This document shows, one piece after another, positions 24,526 to 33,319 of a stretch of DNA of 64,000 nt; positions within the stretch are counted from its first letter, which is position 1, and the number at the start of each line of letters is the position of its first letter. The position numbers were made by a program, and so were the translations under genes. This stretch comes from Pseudomonadota bacterium (GTDB taxonomy: Bacteria > Myxococcota_A > Polyangia > Polyangiales > Polyangiaceae). The stretch spans positions 196,071-260,070 of the forward strand of contig JAFAER010000024.1 in assembly GCA_023423895.1 (NCBI GenBank), given 5' to 3'. Below the pieces are notes generated by a model. It was given only the letters and a program-made list of their open reading frames with translations. It searched no databases and had not been told where the DNA came from.

Positions 24526-25247
24526 CAGAACGCCGTCGGTGTATTCGACTCGTCGCTGCAGACGATGCCGTCTTTGAACTGGACGATTCGCCGCGCCCAG
24601 CGCGCGATGTCCGGCTCGTGAGTGACCATCACGACGGTGATGCCGTGCGTCGTGTTGAGCTCGGTGAGCAGACGCATGATCTCGTCCTTGCGCGAGGAGT
24701 CGAGGTTGCCGGTGGGCTCGTCGGCGAGGACGATGGACGGATTGGTGACGATCGCGCGGGCGATTGCGACGCGCTGCTGCTGTCCGCCCGACAGCTCCGC
24801 GGGCGTGTGGCGCTCGCGACCTTCGAGACCGACCGCGCGCAACGTCGCCAGCGCCCGCTCGCGTCGTTCGGCTGCCGGCACGCGGCGGTAGACGAGCGGT
24901 AGCTCGACGTTCTCGAGGGCAGTCGTGCGCGCCAGGAGATTGAATCCCTGGAAGACGAAGCCGATGTAGTTCCGCCGCAAGAGCGCGAGCTGATCCAGGT
25001 CGAGCTCGGTCACCTCGACGCCGTGGAACGTGTAGGAGCCGCTGGTCGGGCGGTCGAGGCAGCCGATCACGTTCATGCATGTCGACTTCCCGGAGCCGCT
25101 CGAACCGATGACGGCGACGAGCTCGCCCGGCTGGATCGCGAGGCTCACGCCGGCGAGCGCATGCACTTCGGCGTCGCCATGGCCGTAGACCTTGGTGACA
25201 TCGCGCAGCTCGATGAGCGTGCTCGTATCAGGGGCCAGTGACGGCAT
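24525..25247 (-). CDS. MacB/LolD-type ABC transporter ATP-binding protein
   Basis: 240 residues. Walker A GSSGSGKST, Q-loop FVFQGFNLL, signature LSGGQQQRVAIARA, Walker B IVLADEPTGNLD, H-loop VTHEP. LolD/MacB-type sequence start (IELRDVTKVYGHGDAEVHAL). Overlaps the end of the adaptor gene by 20 bp on the same strand. Partner of the following permease; forms the cytoplasmic motor of the exporter. Confidence 0.94.
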   Translation of the reverse strand: MPSLAPDTSTLIELRDVTKVYGHGDAEVHALAGVSLAIQPGELVAVIGSSGSGKSTCMNVIGCLDRPTSGSYTFHGVEVTELDLDQLALLRRNYIGFVFQGFNLLARTTALENVELPLVYRRVPAAERRERALATLRAVGLEGRERHTPAELSGGQQQRVAIARAIVTNPSIVLADEPTGNLDSSRKDEIMRLLTELNTTHGITVVMVTHEPDIARWARRIVQFKDGIVCSDESNTPTAF

Positions 25248-26451
25248 CGGTGATCACCTCGTCCCCGACCTGCACTTCGCCGACGATCTCGGTCACGTGT
25301 CCATCGCTGGCTCCCGGACGGACGGGGACGAGGACCGCTTGACCGCCGCGTAGGACGTAGACGCGCTTCTCGTCCGGGCGGGTCGAAGGAGCCGGCGGTC
25401 CGAATCCGGGCGTGGCTGGGGGCGAGAACCTGAGCGCGGCGTTCGCGACGACGAGGACGTCCTTGACCGTCTCGCTCGTGATCGTCGCCGTTGCCGTCAT
25501 CCCGGGACGGAGGAGCCGCTCTTGGTTTTCGACCGTGAGCACGGCCTCGTACGTGACGACGTTCTGCGACGTCTTCGGATCGTTTCGCAGCGACACGACC
25601 TTCGACGGGAACGAGCGGTTCGGATACGCGTCCACCGTGAACGTCGCCTCGGCGCTTTCGCGCACGCGGCCGATGTCCGCCTCGTCGATGTCGACGTGGA
25701 GCGAGAGCTTCGTCAGGTCCTCGGCGAGGCGGAACAGGATCGGCGTCTGAAAGCCGGCGGTGACGGTCTGCCCCGGCTCGACGGCGCGCGCGAGGACGAT
25801 GCCGTCGATGGGCGCGACGATCTTCGTCTTGCCGAGCTTGGACTGTGCCGACTTGAGCGACGCCGCGGCGAGGCTCGCGCTGGCCTTCGCGCTCGCCACG
25901 CTCGCCTCGGCGCGCGCCGCTGCTGCGCGTGCGGCCTCGAGATCTTTCTGAGAGACGAGCCCTTGTTTGGCTTGTTCTTCCGCTCGGTCGCGTGCCTGGC
26001 GCGATTCGAGGAGCGTCGCCTCGGCCGTGCGGATGCCGGCATTCGAGGAGATCACCTGCGCGCTCGCCTCGTCGACCGCCGCGTGGAGCTGCTCCGGATC
26101 GATCTCCGCGAGCACCTGCCCCTTCTTGACCGGGTCGTTGTAGTCGACGAGCACGGTAAGCACCTTCCCGGTCACCTCGGCGCCGACCTCGACGGTGTTG
26201 AGGCCCTGGAGGTTTCCGGTCGCCGACACGGTCACGTGGACGTCGGCGCGGTGGGCCTTCTCGGTCACCCAGCGCGGTTGCATGCTCGCAGCGCGCCGGC
26301 GCATCGCGTTTGCGCCGGCTGCGGCGGCGAGAAGCGCAATCGCGACGACGACGAGCCAGACCACGACCTTCCGCCGTCGTCGCGTTCCCACCTGGAGGGT
26401 GCGGCGAATGTCCTGGGGTCTCGGTGCCGTGGCGGGGGGTCGATCGGCCAT
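25228..26451 (-). CDS. macA: MacA-type periplasmic adaptor (membrane fusion protein)
   Basis: 407 residues from ATG 26451 (MADRPPATAPRPQDIR), AGGA upstream. One N-terminal membrane helix (VVVWLVVVAIALLAAAAGANA). Hallmarks of the adaptor fold: half-motif GAEVTGKVLTVLVDYNDPVKKGQ (as GAEVTGKVLTVLVDYN then DPVKKGQVLAEIDP), an alpha-hairpin of Ala-rich coiled coil (~130-210), second lipoyl half KTKIVAPIDGIVLARAVEPGQ (KIVAPIDGIVLARAV then EPGQTV), and beta-barrel RPGMTATATITSE. First gene of the operon, bridging the permease to TolC. The hairpin is medium length, in line with MacA rather than RND adaptors. Confidence 0.93.
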   Translation of the reverse strand: MADRPPATAPRPQDIRRTLQVGTRRRRKVVVWLVVVAIALLAAAAGANAMRRRAASMQPRWVTEKAHRADVHVTVSATGNLQGLNTVEVGAEVTGKVLTVLVDYNDPVKKGQVLAEIDPEQLHAAVDEASAQVISSNAGIRTAEATLLESRQARDRAEEQAKQGLVSQKDLEAARAAAARAEASVASAKASASLAAASLKSAQSKLGKTKIVAPIDGIVLARAVEPGQTVTAGFQTPILFRLAEDLTKLSLHVDIDEADIGRVRESAEATFTVDAYPNRSFPSKVVSLRNDPKTSQNVVTYEAVLTVENQERLLRPGMTATATITSETVKDVLVVANAALRFSPPATPGFGPPAPSTRPDEKRVYVLRGGQAVLVPVRPGASDGHVTEIVGEVQVGDEVITDAVTGP

Positions 26452-26608
26452 TGTCCTGCTGATCCGCGGAGCGCGGAGGAACGACGATATTGGCCCAGCC
26501 ACCGCGCGCAACGACAACCCGCTCAGCCGAATGCGGTATCGGACCGCCCCGGCACCCGAGGGGACAGACCGTCTGAGCCGCAACACGCGGATGAGCTCGG
26601 TCCCGACT

Positions 26609-27925
26609 TCAGGCGAGCGCGCGGATCGCCCGCAGCGCCGCGTCCACGTCTGCATGCGAGCTCACGAGCGAGGCGGCGATGCGCGCGAGCGGCGGACGAT
26701 ACGGGGTCACCGAAGCGATGATCTTCTGGGCCTGGAGCCGCTCGACCACGGCGTCCGGCTTCATGCCGGCGACCTCGAAGCACACGATGCCGGACGACAC
26801 CGACGACGAGCGCGGGGTGTGGAGCTTCACGTGTCTCATCGCCGCGAGCCCCTCCTTCGCGTGCCCATTGAGCTCGTGGATGCGCGCCTGGACCCGCGCC
26901 TTCCCGATCTCCTGATGAAGCGCGAATGCGTCTGCGAGCGCCCAGTAGTGCTCGAACGCCTTGAAGCCGCCCGGGCTCATCACGCGCCCGTCGATCGGCG
27001 GCGTGTTCGTGCCGTATTGGCGTGCAGTCCACCATCCGCCGAAGAACGGCGGGATCGTCGGAAGCATCGCGCGCATCGCATCGGCGCGGCCCCAGAGGAT
27101 GCCCGTACCGCGAGGACCGTAGATCCACTTGTGACAGCCCGCAGCGAAGAAGTCGCAGCCGAGGTCGGGCATCGACGCGTCCTCGACGCCGAACCCGTGC
27201 ACGCCGTCGACGCAGAGCACGGCGCGTTCGCGCGGCTCTCGTGACGCCTGCGCGCGCGCGAGCGCGTCGGCGATCTTCCGAACGGGCGTCTTCACGCCCG
27301 TCGAAGAGTGCACCCACGTGATCGCGACGACCCGCGTTCGCGGAGTCAGTGCGCTCGCGAGCGCGGCGGTCATCGCGTCTTCGGTCGCGGACGCAGCGTC
27401 GTCGTAGAGCGCGACCTTCCGAATCGTCGCTCCGGTGCGCGCCGCCGCGAGGCGAAGCGATTCGTGCGTCGAGTAGTGATCGTGGGTCGTCGTCAGGATC
27501 TCGTCGCCGGGCGCGAGCCGGAGCCCGTTGTAGAGCGTTGCGAGGCCCATCGTCGTGCTGTCGGTGAGCGCGATCTCGTCGGGGGCGACGCCCATGTACG
27601 CTCCGGCCGTCGCTCGCACGCGTGACGTCTGCTTGTTGCTCGCGAACTCGCGCTCGAGTGCCAGCACCGGGTTCGCGTCGAGCTCGCGACGGAATCGCTC
27701 GATCGCCTCCGCCACGGGCTTCGGATGGGACACGAGGAGGAAGCTCGCGAGATGGACGTAGTCGCGCGTGAGGGGAAAGAGCTCACGGACGGCCTCCCAC
27801 GGATCGCCGGCCGACGACGTCGTGGCGGCAGCGGGGGCGGCCCTACCGCGTGCTGCACATGCCGAGGCGAGGGCTGCCGTCAGCCCGAGGAACGTCCTAC
27901 GCGGAAGCGGATCGAGTGAGGCCAT
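26609..27925 (-). CDS. class V aminotransferase with Tat-type signal
   Basis: 438 residues from ATG 27925 (MASLDPLPRRTFLGLTAALA), with GGAGAG upstream; the frame extends a further 9 codons without a better start. The N-terminus carries RRTFLG plus a hydrophobic stretch, a Tat-type signal, ending in ASAC (possible lipid attachment, but -3 is Ala). Aminotransferase features: ALTDSTTMGLATLYNGL, VAITWVHSSTG, VDGVHGFG (Asp for PLP nitrogen), and the PLP lysine in GCHKWIYGPRGTG. Closest type is isopenicillin-N-epimerase/cysteine-desulfurase-like class V enzymes. A folded PLP enzyme exported by Tat is plausible but unusual; substrate unknown. Confidence 0.87.
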   Translation of the reverse strand: MASLDPLPRRTFLGLTAALASACAARGRAAPAAATTSSAGDPWEAVRELFPLTRDYVHLASFLLVSHPKPVAEAIERFRRELDANPVLALEREFASNKQTSRVRATAGAYMGVAPDEIALTDSTTMGLATLYNGLRLAPGDEILTTTHDHYSTHESLRLAAARTGATIRKVALYDDAASATEDAMTAALASALTPRTRVVAITWVHSSTGVKTPVRKIADALARAQASREPRERAVLCVDGVHGFGVEDASMPDLGCDFFAAGCHKWIYGPRGTGILWGRADAMRAMLPTIPPFFGGWWTARQYGTNTPPIDGRVMSPGGFKAFEHYWALADAFALHQEIGKARVQARIHELNGHAKEGLAAMRHVKLHTPRSSSVSSGIVCFEVAGMKPDAVVERLQAQKIIASVTPYRPPLARIAASLVSSHADVDAALRAIRALA

Positions 27926-28037
27926 GTCTCTCCGTGCGCCGGTGCCGGCCATCTCGGCTTAGCGCACGGCGCCCGAGCGAGCGAGCGACGCGATGCCCGC
28001 GGCCCGAGATCGCTCGCCGAACGAGAGCATGGCTCCG

Positions 28038-29273
28038 TCACATCAAAGAGGTGCTCGACGCCTGCTCGATGCGGAGCGCCTGCTGGATGCCACGCTGCAG
28101 GGTCGAACGCGTGATGATGCCCTCGAGCTCGGCCCCGAACCCGACGAACGTCTGCGCGATCACGGGGCTGATGCCCGTGAGGATGACGTCCGCCCCCAGC
28201 AGTCGCGTCGCGCGGGCGGCGTTCACGATCATCGTCCCCACCTGCGTGTCGACGACCTTCAAGCCGGTCACGTCGATGATGACCGTGTTCGCCTCGTAGC
28301 GATGAACCCCGTCGAGCAGCGTTTTCAGGATCTCCTGTGCGCGGGTCGCATCCACGGAGCCGATGAGCGGCATCACCGTCACGCCGTCTGCGAGCGGAAT
28401 GAGAGGCGCAGAAAGCTCCCGGAGCGTCTCACGCTGCGCGGCGATGACCTCCTCCTGCAGCCTGGCTCGTTCGAGGTCGGCCTCGTGCTCCTTCGTCACG
28501 TCGCGGATGATCGAGCACGTGAGAATGGGGTTGCCCCTCTCGTCGAAGAGGCGGGAGATGGCGTTGAAGGCGCGCCACTCGGTGCCGTCAGGCCGCTTTG
28601 CCCAGAAGTAGCCCTTCCAGGCACCGTGCTTCTCGACCGACGGGAAAGCCTCATTCATGAGGATGTCGATCTGGCTCTGCGTCATGAGGCTGCCGAAGTC
28701 CTGCGCGCAATACTCCTCGGCAGACTTCATCCCGTTCATCTGAACGAGCGAATCGTTCACGTAGATGATCCGGTTCTCCATGTTCGTCACGACGATGCCG
28801 TCGACGGAGTACGTCGCGAGTGCCTTGAACATGGTCGCCTGGGCCGACTGGTGCTCGGCCAACAGGAGGAGCACCCTGTCGGCGACGCGGTTGGCGATGC
28901 GGACCCCGTTTGCGATGCCGGAGATCCCGGCTGCCTCCGCAGAGAGCAAGAGGTCGACGACGTGGTCTCGGTACACCCCGACGTACGACACGGTCGCGGG
29001 AGTGCTGAGCGTCGTCCACGAGGCGTTGGCGCGGCACGCCTCGGGCACCACCGTCGAGAGCGACTCGAGGTCGCTCATCCCGCGCAGGAAGATGCCGAGC
29101 ACCGTGCGCACACCCTTCGAGATCTCCTCGCGCGGTTTCGTCCGATAGATCGCGTAGTCGTCGCGAAGGGAATCGACCAGGGACTCGACCGTCGCGTCCT
29201 GCGCAGTCGCCAGGAGCTTCTCGCAGGCGGGGTCGAGCTCGAGTTGTGGTCCGCTACTCGTCGGCGCTGCCAT
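28038..29273 (-). CDS. PAS-STAS regulator (RsbR-like)
   Basis: 411 residues from ATG 29273 (MAAPTSSGPQLEL), preceded by GGAGG at ideal spacing; ATG 29285 is an alternative. Helical N-terminal domain (~1-160) of RsbR-like sensing type; PAS domain ~160-275 (GIVVTNMENRIIYVNDSL, WRAFNAISRLFDERGNPI); linker coiled coil; C-terminal STAS ~300-410 with DVTGLKVVDTQVGTMIV and LGADVILTGISP. RsbR-type proteins form stressosomes and control RsbT kinase and the SigB-like or other output pathways. No rsbS/rsbT-like gene lies nearby, so partner proteins are unknown. The Thr in the STAS loop (VDTQVG) is the usual phosphorylation site. Confidence 0.87.
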   Translation of the reverse strand: MAAPTSSGPQLELDPACEKLLATAQDATVESLVDSLRDDYAIYRTKPREEISKGVRTVLGIFLRGMSDLESLSTVVPEACRANASWTTLSTPATVSYVGVYRDHVVDLLLSAEAAGISGIANGVRIANRVADRVLLLLAEHQSAQATMFKALATYSVDGIVVTNMENRIIYVNDSLVQMNGMKSAEEYCAQDFGSLMTQSQIDILMNEAFPSVEKHGAWKGYFWAKRPDGTEWRAFNAISRLFDERGNPILTCSIIRDVTKEHEADLERARLQEEVIAAQRETLRELSAPLIPLADGVTVMPLIGSVDATRAQEILKTLLDGVHRYEANTVIIDVTGLKVVDTQVGTMIVNAARATRLLGADVILTGISPVIAQTFVGFGAELEGIITRSTLQRGIQQALRIEQASSTSLM

Positions 29274-30080
29274 CTCGTCCTCCATGGGGATTGCCGTTCC
29301 AAACGCACGCGATGTCTCCGAACGACCCACGCGTCGCGCTCCAGCGAGTGAGCGCCGAGAGCAGGATCTCGGACCACCCTCGAGGGCCTGCTGGCGTGAC
29401 ACGCTGCAGAGGCAAATTGGCTGGCACGTTACTGAACTTCGATCGCCTCGCCAAGCGTGTACATGACGGTCATGGCGAAATAGAAACCGAGGTCACGCGG
29501 CAGAGCGAATCCGGCTATCCGCATCGTCGTGAACACCGGGGCGACCAGGGAAAACGTCGAGGCCGTTCCATTCGGGATCCGCCCAGTGACGGCGACGGCG
29601 GCCCTGGAGCTTGGGAATGGCGCTTCCCGAAGGCCCCTGAGCCATCACCTGCCGCCATACGCGTCGGGACCTGCCGACACCGCGCGGCGCAGCATCCGGC
29701 GTCGTCGTCATGACACGACCGCTACATCTGCCTAGGGCGTCGGAGCCTCTCCCGCATTCGTCGACATGGCAATCGTCGTCGTGACGTCACGTCCTGTTTC
29801 GGTGGGCCCCAATCCAAATAATCCCAATTCGAACAATGGCGCGTTCTTGATTCAAAACATTCAAGCCGGTCGGTTGACGCTCGTGATGTCGCATGAGAGA
29901 ACTGTTCGCTTTCGTCGCGACCGAGATCGTCCGACGGATCCTTCAATACGCATCAGGCATTGCTTCCTTGAGTGACGCTTGAACGAGAGCGCTCTTCGGT
30001 GTGCTTTTCGGCAAGCGTGCTGCGCAGATGTCGGCGACGAGTGGTGAATATGCCAATCTCCCCAAATGACGGAGGAAACA
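29274..30080. other. 807-bp intergenic region, lower GC in its second half
   Basis: Divergent spacer between the STAS regulator (minus) and the SnoaL-like lipoprotein (plus). Small frames exist in it, but none has a convincing protein-like composition or a good start. About 29800-30060 is noticeably A/T-richer than the surroundings (for example the run CCAATCCAAATAATCCCAAT), as expected of promoter DNA or of foreign sequence. A possible -35 TTGACG lies at 29875, but no matching -10 was recognised. No tRNA or terminator seen. Confidence 0.6.
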
Positions 30081-30776
30081 ATGTTGCTGAATCGTATATC
30101 GGGCTTTCTGACGGTAAGTGCGTTGGCAGGGTCGATGCTCGTCGGGTGTACGGACGGTGTCATCAGGTCGGACGCGGACGAGGAGTCTCTTGGACAGACC
30201 TCGGCGGCGCTTCAGGGGCCCGGTAGCCCGGGACATGGCAACCCTGGCCACCCCGGTCGCGGAAACCCAGGGCCCGGCCACCCGGGTGGCGGTCCCGGCC
30301 AGTGCGGTTGCAACGATCCCGCACAGCAGCGGCTGGAGGACATCCGCGCGCTCACGGAGCTCACGTACCGCTACGCGTACGCGCTCGACGATCGCGACTG
30401 GACGACGCTTCGTTCGCTCTTCGTTCCCAACGCCCGGTTCGACTACGGGCTTGGGCCGGAATACGTGATGTTCGGGCGCGATGTGTTCGTCGACGCCACG
30501 GCCGCGGCGCTCGCGCCGATGGACGCGACGCATCACATGTTCACCAATCACGTGTTCGACATCGACGGGAACACGGCGACGGGGCGCTTCTACATGCACG
30601 CGCAGCACATGAAGCTCTCCGAGCAGGCCGGCCCGTTCCACACCCTCGGCGGTTACTACCGCGAGAAGTTCGTGAGGACGAACGACGGCTGGAAGATCTC
30701 CGAGGTCATCTACACGGCCACGTGGGGCCGGGGCAATCCGGCGGTCAACCCCGGCTTCCGCACGGACGCCCCCTGA
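30081..30776 (+). CDS. SnoaL-like (NTF2-fold) lipoprotein with Gly/Pro/His linker
   Basis: 231 residues from ATG 30081, with GGAGG 5 bp upstream (an ATG 15 bp earlier is weaker). Lipoprotein signal LAGSMLVGC; then a Gly/Pro/His/Asn linker of repeats like GHPGRGNPGPGHPGGGPG (~45-70); then CGCNDPAQ. The rest is a SnoaL_4-like domain: RALTELTYRYAYALDDRDW, FVPNARFDYG, THHMFTNHVFDIDGNTATG and YYREKFVRTNDGWKISEV. Similar to nuclear transport factor 2 superfamily bile-acid or hydroxysteroid-type proteins. The anchored location and role are not predictable from sequence. Confidence 0.87.
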   Translation: MLLNRISGFLTVSALAGSMLVGCTDGVIRSDADEESLGQTSAALQGPGSPGHGNPGHPGRGNPGPGHPGGGPGQCGCNDPAQQRLEDIRALTELTYRYAYALDDRDWTTLRSLFVPNARFDYGLGPEYVMFGRDVFVDATAAALAPMDATHHMFTNHVFDIDGNTATGRFYMHAQHMKLSEQAGPFHTLGGYYREKFVRTNDGWKISEVIYTATWGRGNPAVNPGFRTDAP

Positions 30777-30970
30777 GCGTCGACGGTCGCGTGATGCGCG
30801 GACGTCCCGTGCATCACGGCGGCCTGAGCTGCCGGTCTCGCACAGGAGCGCGGGCATGCGCTGCAACAGAGGTACGGCATCGGCTCGAGTGGCACGTTGC
30901 GTGTGCAACCGAGCCGATGCCTCGCCAGCGGCGAGCGCGGACGATGACCGATGAGCGCGCTCGGGAGCGG

Positions 30971-33220
30971 TCACTTGCTCCAGTCGCTCACCTTCATCGC
31001 GCCCAGGCAGTTGCCCACGGGAGCGTTGCCGCCCTGGCCTTGCGCGTCTCCGAAGAAGCCGGGCACCGTCTTGCCGCCGACCGTGTGGGGCGCGTTCGTT
31101 CCCGTCGCCGCCGCTGACGTGCAGAAGGTCGTGCCGGGCGCGTGGAGGCCGACGGCGTAGTAGTCGTAGCGGCCGCCCGGCTTGGTCACCGTCGCCCAGG
31201 TGTACATGTTCGTGTACGCCATCAGGCAGTTGACGTCGCCGCTCGAGTCGTTGCCGGCGGTGCCGATGCGCCCTTGCAGAGGAAGCGGGCGATCGGTCAG
31301 CTCGACGCCGTCGACCCCGTACGCGTGGTAGTCGACCATCGCCGAGGTGATCTGGCGAGGCCCCGTGAAGTCCGACGGCCTCCCGTGGTGAGGCGCGCCG
31401 ACGCCGTGCGCGAGCTCATGGGCGACCGTCGTCGCGATGTCCTGCACGAGGGTGTAGGGCATCGCGGTCCCCGCCGCGGTTGCGGCAGCCTTCTGGGCCT
31501 CGTAGGTGGCCGTGATCTGGGCGAAGTCCACCACGACCTGCTCCGAGAGCTTCGGCGTCTTGCCGAGCAGCGTTGCCGGGTGATTCTCTCCGACGACGCT
31601 GTCGGGCAGCGTTCCGTCGACGAGCTTCATCCCGTATTGCTCGCCGCGCGATGCCGTCGTCCGGTTGGTGTTGAGCAGCCGTGACCCCGGCAGCTCTCCA
31701 TCGGTCATCTCGAGAACACGAATGCCCGATGCCTTTTCGAAGAGCTCGAGCCCGGGTTTCGCCTTGGCGCCGACGGTGTTGAGCACGGCGACGTCCTTCC
31801 TCTTCGGATCGAGCATCTTGGCTCCCGTCGCGCGCCGCGTGTGCTTGCCGCCGACGATCAGACCTCGGTACTCCTCGTAGGCGGTCAGCCCGTCGCCGAT
31901 CTTCGAGTTGCCCTTCTGGACGTCCTCGTCATCGTCATCGACGCCTTCGAAATCCACGAGCTCCTTCCAGCGATCGCCGATGGCGGACACCGCGGACCGC
32001 TTCGGGAGCGGGACGCGCGAGACCGACGGATCGTCCCTCAGATACCCGGTGACCTTGCGGCCGTCCTCGAGCGTCGCGGTCACGAGCAGGTTGCCGAACG
32101 CGCCCCAGTCGTATGCGGTGACGACCGCCGTCGCGGTCTCGAACGAGCCGTTGGTCGCCTTCGCGCTCTGCTTTTCGTCGTCGATCATGAGATCGCCGTT
32201 CGTAGCGGCTTCGAAGCCGAGGTCGGGCGTCGTGAGGCCGCCGCTCAGCGGAAGGTTCAGCGCGACGCCCTTCTCCTTGGAGACCTCGACGAGCTCGAAC
32301 GAGACCTCCTTCGCGCGGAGGTCGGTCGGCTCGCCGTCCTTCGAGACGAGGGTCGCCGTCACGGCGAGCGTGTTTCCAGGGGTGCTCTCGGTCGCGGCGC
32401 CCTCGGGGAGCCAGTCATCGTAGCCGCTGGCCTCGACGACGAGGTCCACCGGGACCTCTTTCCGCGGCGTGAGTCGCCAGCGCAACGTACCGGAGCGCAT
32501 CGGGCACTTCTCGGAAGACGCGTTGTCGCCGTCGACCTCGCGCTCACGGGCGCGGTAGCGCTCCCACGACCACGCATCGGAGATCTCGACGCCCTCCGCC
32601 GGAAGGTCGAAGACGACGTACGCCGGCGCCATGAACGGGAGGCTGATCGTTCGCTCGGAGGTGCTGTTGGGGAACACGACCGTTCCGTCATCGTCCGTCT
32701 TCGAGCCCGTTCTCGAGACGGAGAAGGGCATCGTCCCGATGTCGAGATCGTACGTCCCCGCTTTCAGATCCATGACCAGGATGACGCCCGGATGGCTGGT
32801 GCCCGAGCCGCTCGACGCGGATCGCTCCGAGCGATTCGGCCGCTGCGTGACGGTCCCTTCGGCGAGGGACGAGCGCGCGAGGCCCTCGCCGGCGTATTTC
32901 GCAATGCCGTCGTCGAGCGACTCCTTCTCGAGGATGACGAAGCCCGATTCCGAGTAGCTGCGCGGGCTCTCCGTCACCGTCACGCCGGGAGCATCTTCGT
33001 ATTCGCAGGGAGAGCTGCCGGAGTACTCGTAGCGCAGCTCCCACTGCTCGAAGGAGCCCAGGTCTCCGCGAGCCCGCGAGGGCTTCGTGTTCGGTGGCTT
33101 GGTCGGCTCGCCGCTTTGCTGCTTGGGGGAATCGCAGGCGGCAGGCCCCGCCATCACCGCCAGCCCGAGGCACGCGACCGTCATCGCGCCACGTAGCGCG
33201 GGTCGTACGAACGAGATCAT
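30971..33220 (-). CDS. putative metzincin-type zinc metalloprotease lipoprotein
   Basis: 749 residues from ATG 33220, with AGGAG upstream; a GTG two codons earlier overlaps the ribosome site. Lipoprotein signal ending MAGPAAC. Residues ~30-400 are mostly beta-rich modules with low-similarity sequence, including Ig-like patches (VPVDLVVEASGYDDWLPEG). At ~600-611 lies HELAHGVGAPHH, the metzincin HExxHxxGxxH zinc site with catalytic Glu, followed ~65 residues later by CLMAYTN, a plausible Met-turn. No recognised propeptide. Exported protease is the most likely role; substrates and family subclass unknown. A dedicated secretion or maturation gene is not seen nearby. Confidence 0.85.
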   Translation of the reverse strand: MISFVRPALRGAMTVACLGLAVMAGPAACDSPKQQSGEPTKPPNTKPSRARGDLGSFEQWELRYEYSGSSPCEYEDAPGVTVTESPRSYSESGFVILEKESLDDGIAKYAGEGLARSSLAEGTVTQRPNRSERSASSGSGTSHPGVILVMDLKAGTYDLDIGTMPFSVSRTGSKTDDDGTVVFPNSTSERTISLPFMAPAYVVFDLPAEGVEISDAWSWERYRAREREVDGDNASSEKCPMRSGTLRWRLTPRKEVPVDLVVEASGYDDWLPEGAATESTPGNTLAVTATLVSKDGEPTDLRAKEVSFELVEVSKEKGVALNLPLSGGLTTPDLGFEAATNGDLMIDDEKQSAKATNGSFETATAVVTAYDWGAFGNLLVTATLEDGRKVTGYLRDDPSVSRVPLPKRSAVSAIGDRWKELVDFEGVDDDDEDVQKGNSKIGDGLTAYEEYRGLIVGGKHTRRATGAKMLDPKRKDVAVLNTVGAKAKPGLELFEKASGIRVLEMTDGELPGSRLLNTNRTTASRGEQYGMKLVDGTLPDSVVGENHPATLLGKTPKLSEQVVVDFAQITATYEAQKAAATAAGTAMPYTLVQDIATTVAHELAHGVGAPHHGRPSDFTGPRQITSAMVDYHAYGVDGVELTDRPLPLQGRIGTAGNDSSGDVNCLMAYTNMYTWATVTKPGGRYDYYAVGLHAPGTTFCTSAAATGTNAPHTVGGKTVPGFFGDAQGQGGNAPVGNCLGAMKVSDWSK

Positions 33221-33319
33221 CGTCACTCCTGTTTCGTTGTTGCTGATGGCCGCTAGGCGCCGACCTGAGCGGTCGTCGAACGTGCGGGGGATGGCGCGCT
33301 CGGATGCGCGCCGTGAAGG

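Noticed and set aside
29422..29438. TGGCAC element resembling a sigma-54 -24 box
   Set aside because: The -12 part (TTGC) is missing: five bases later the sequence reads TGAA.
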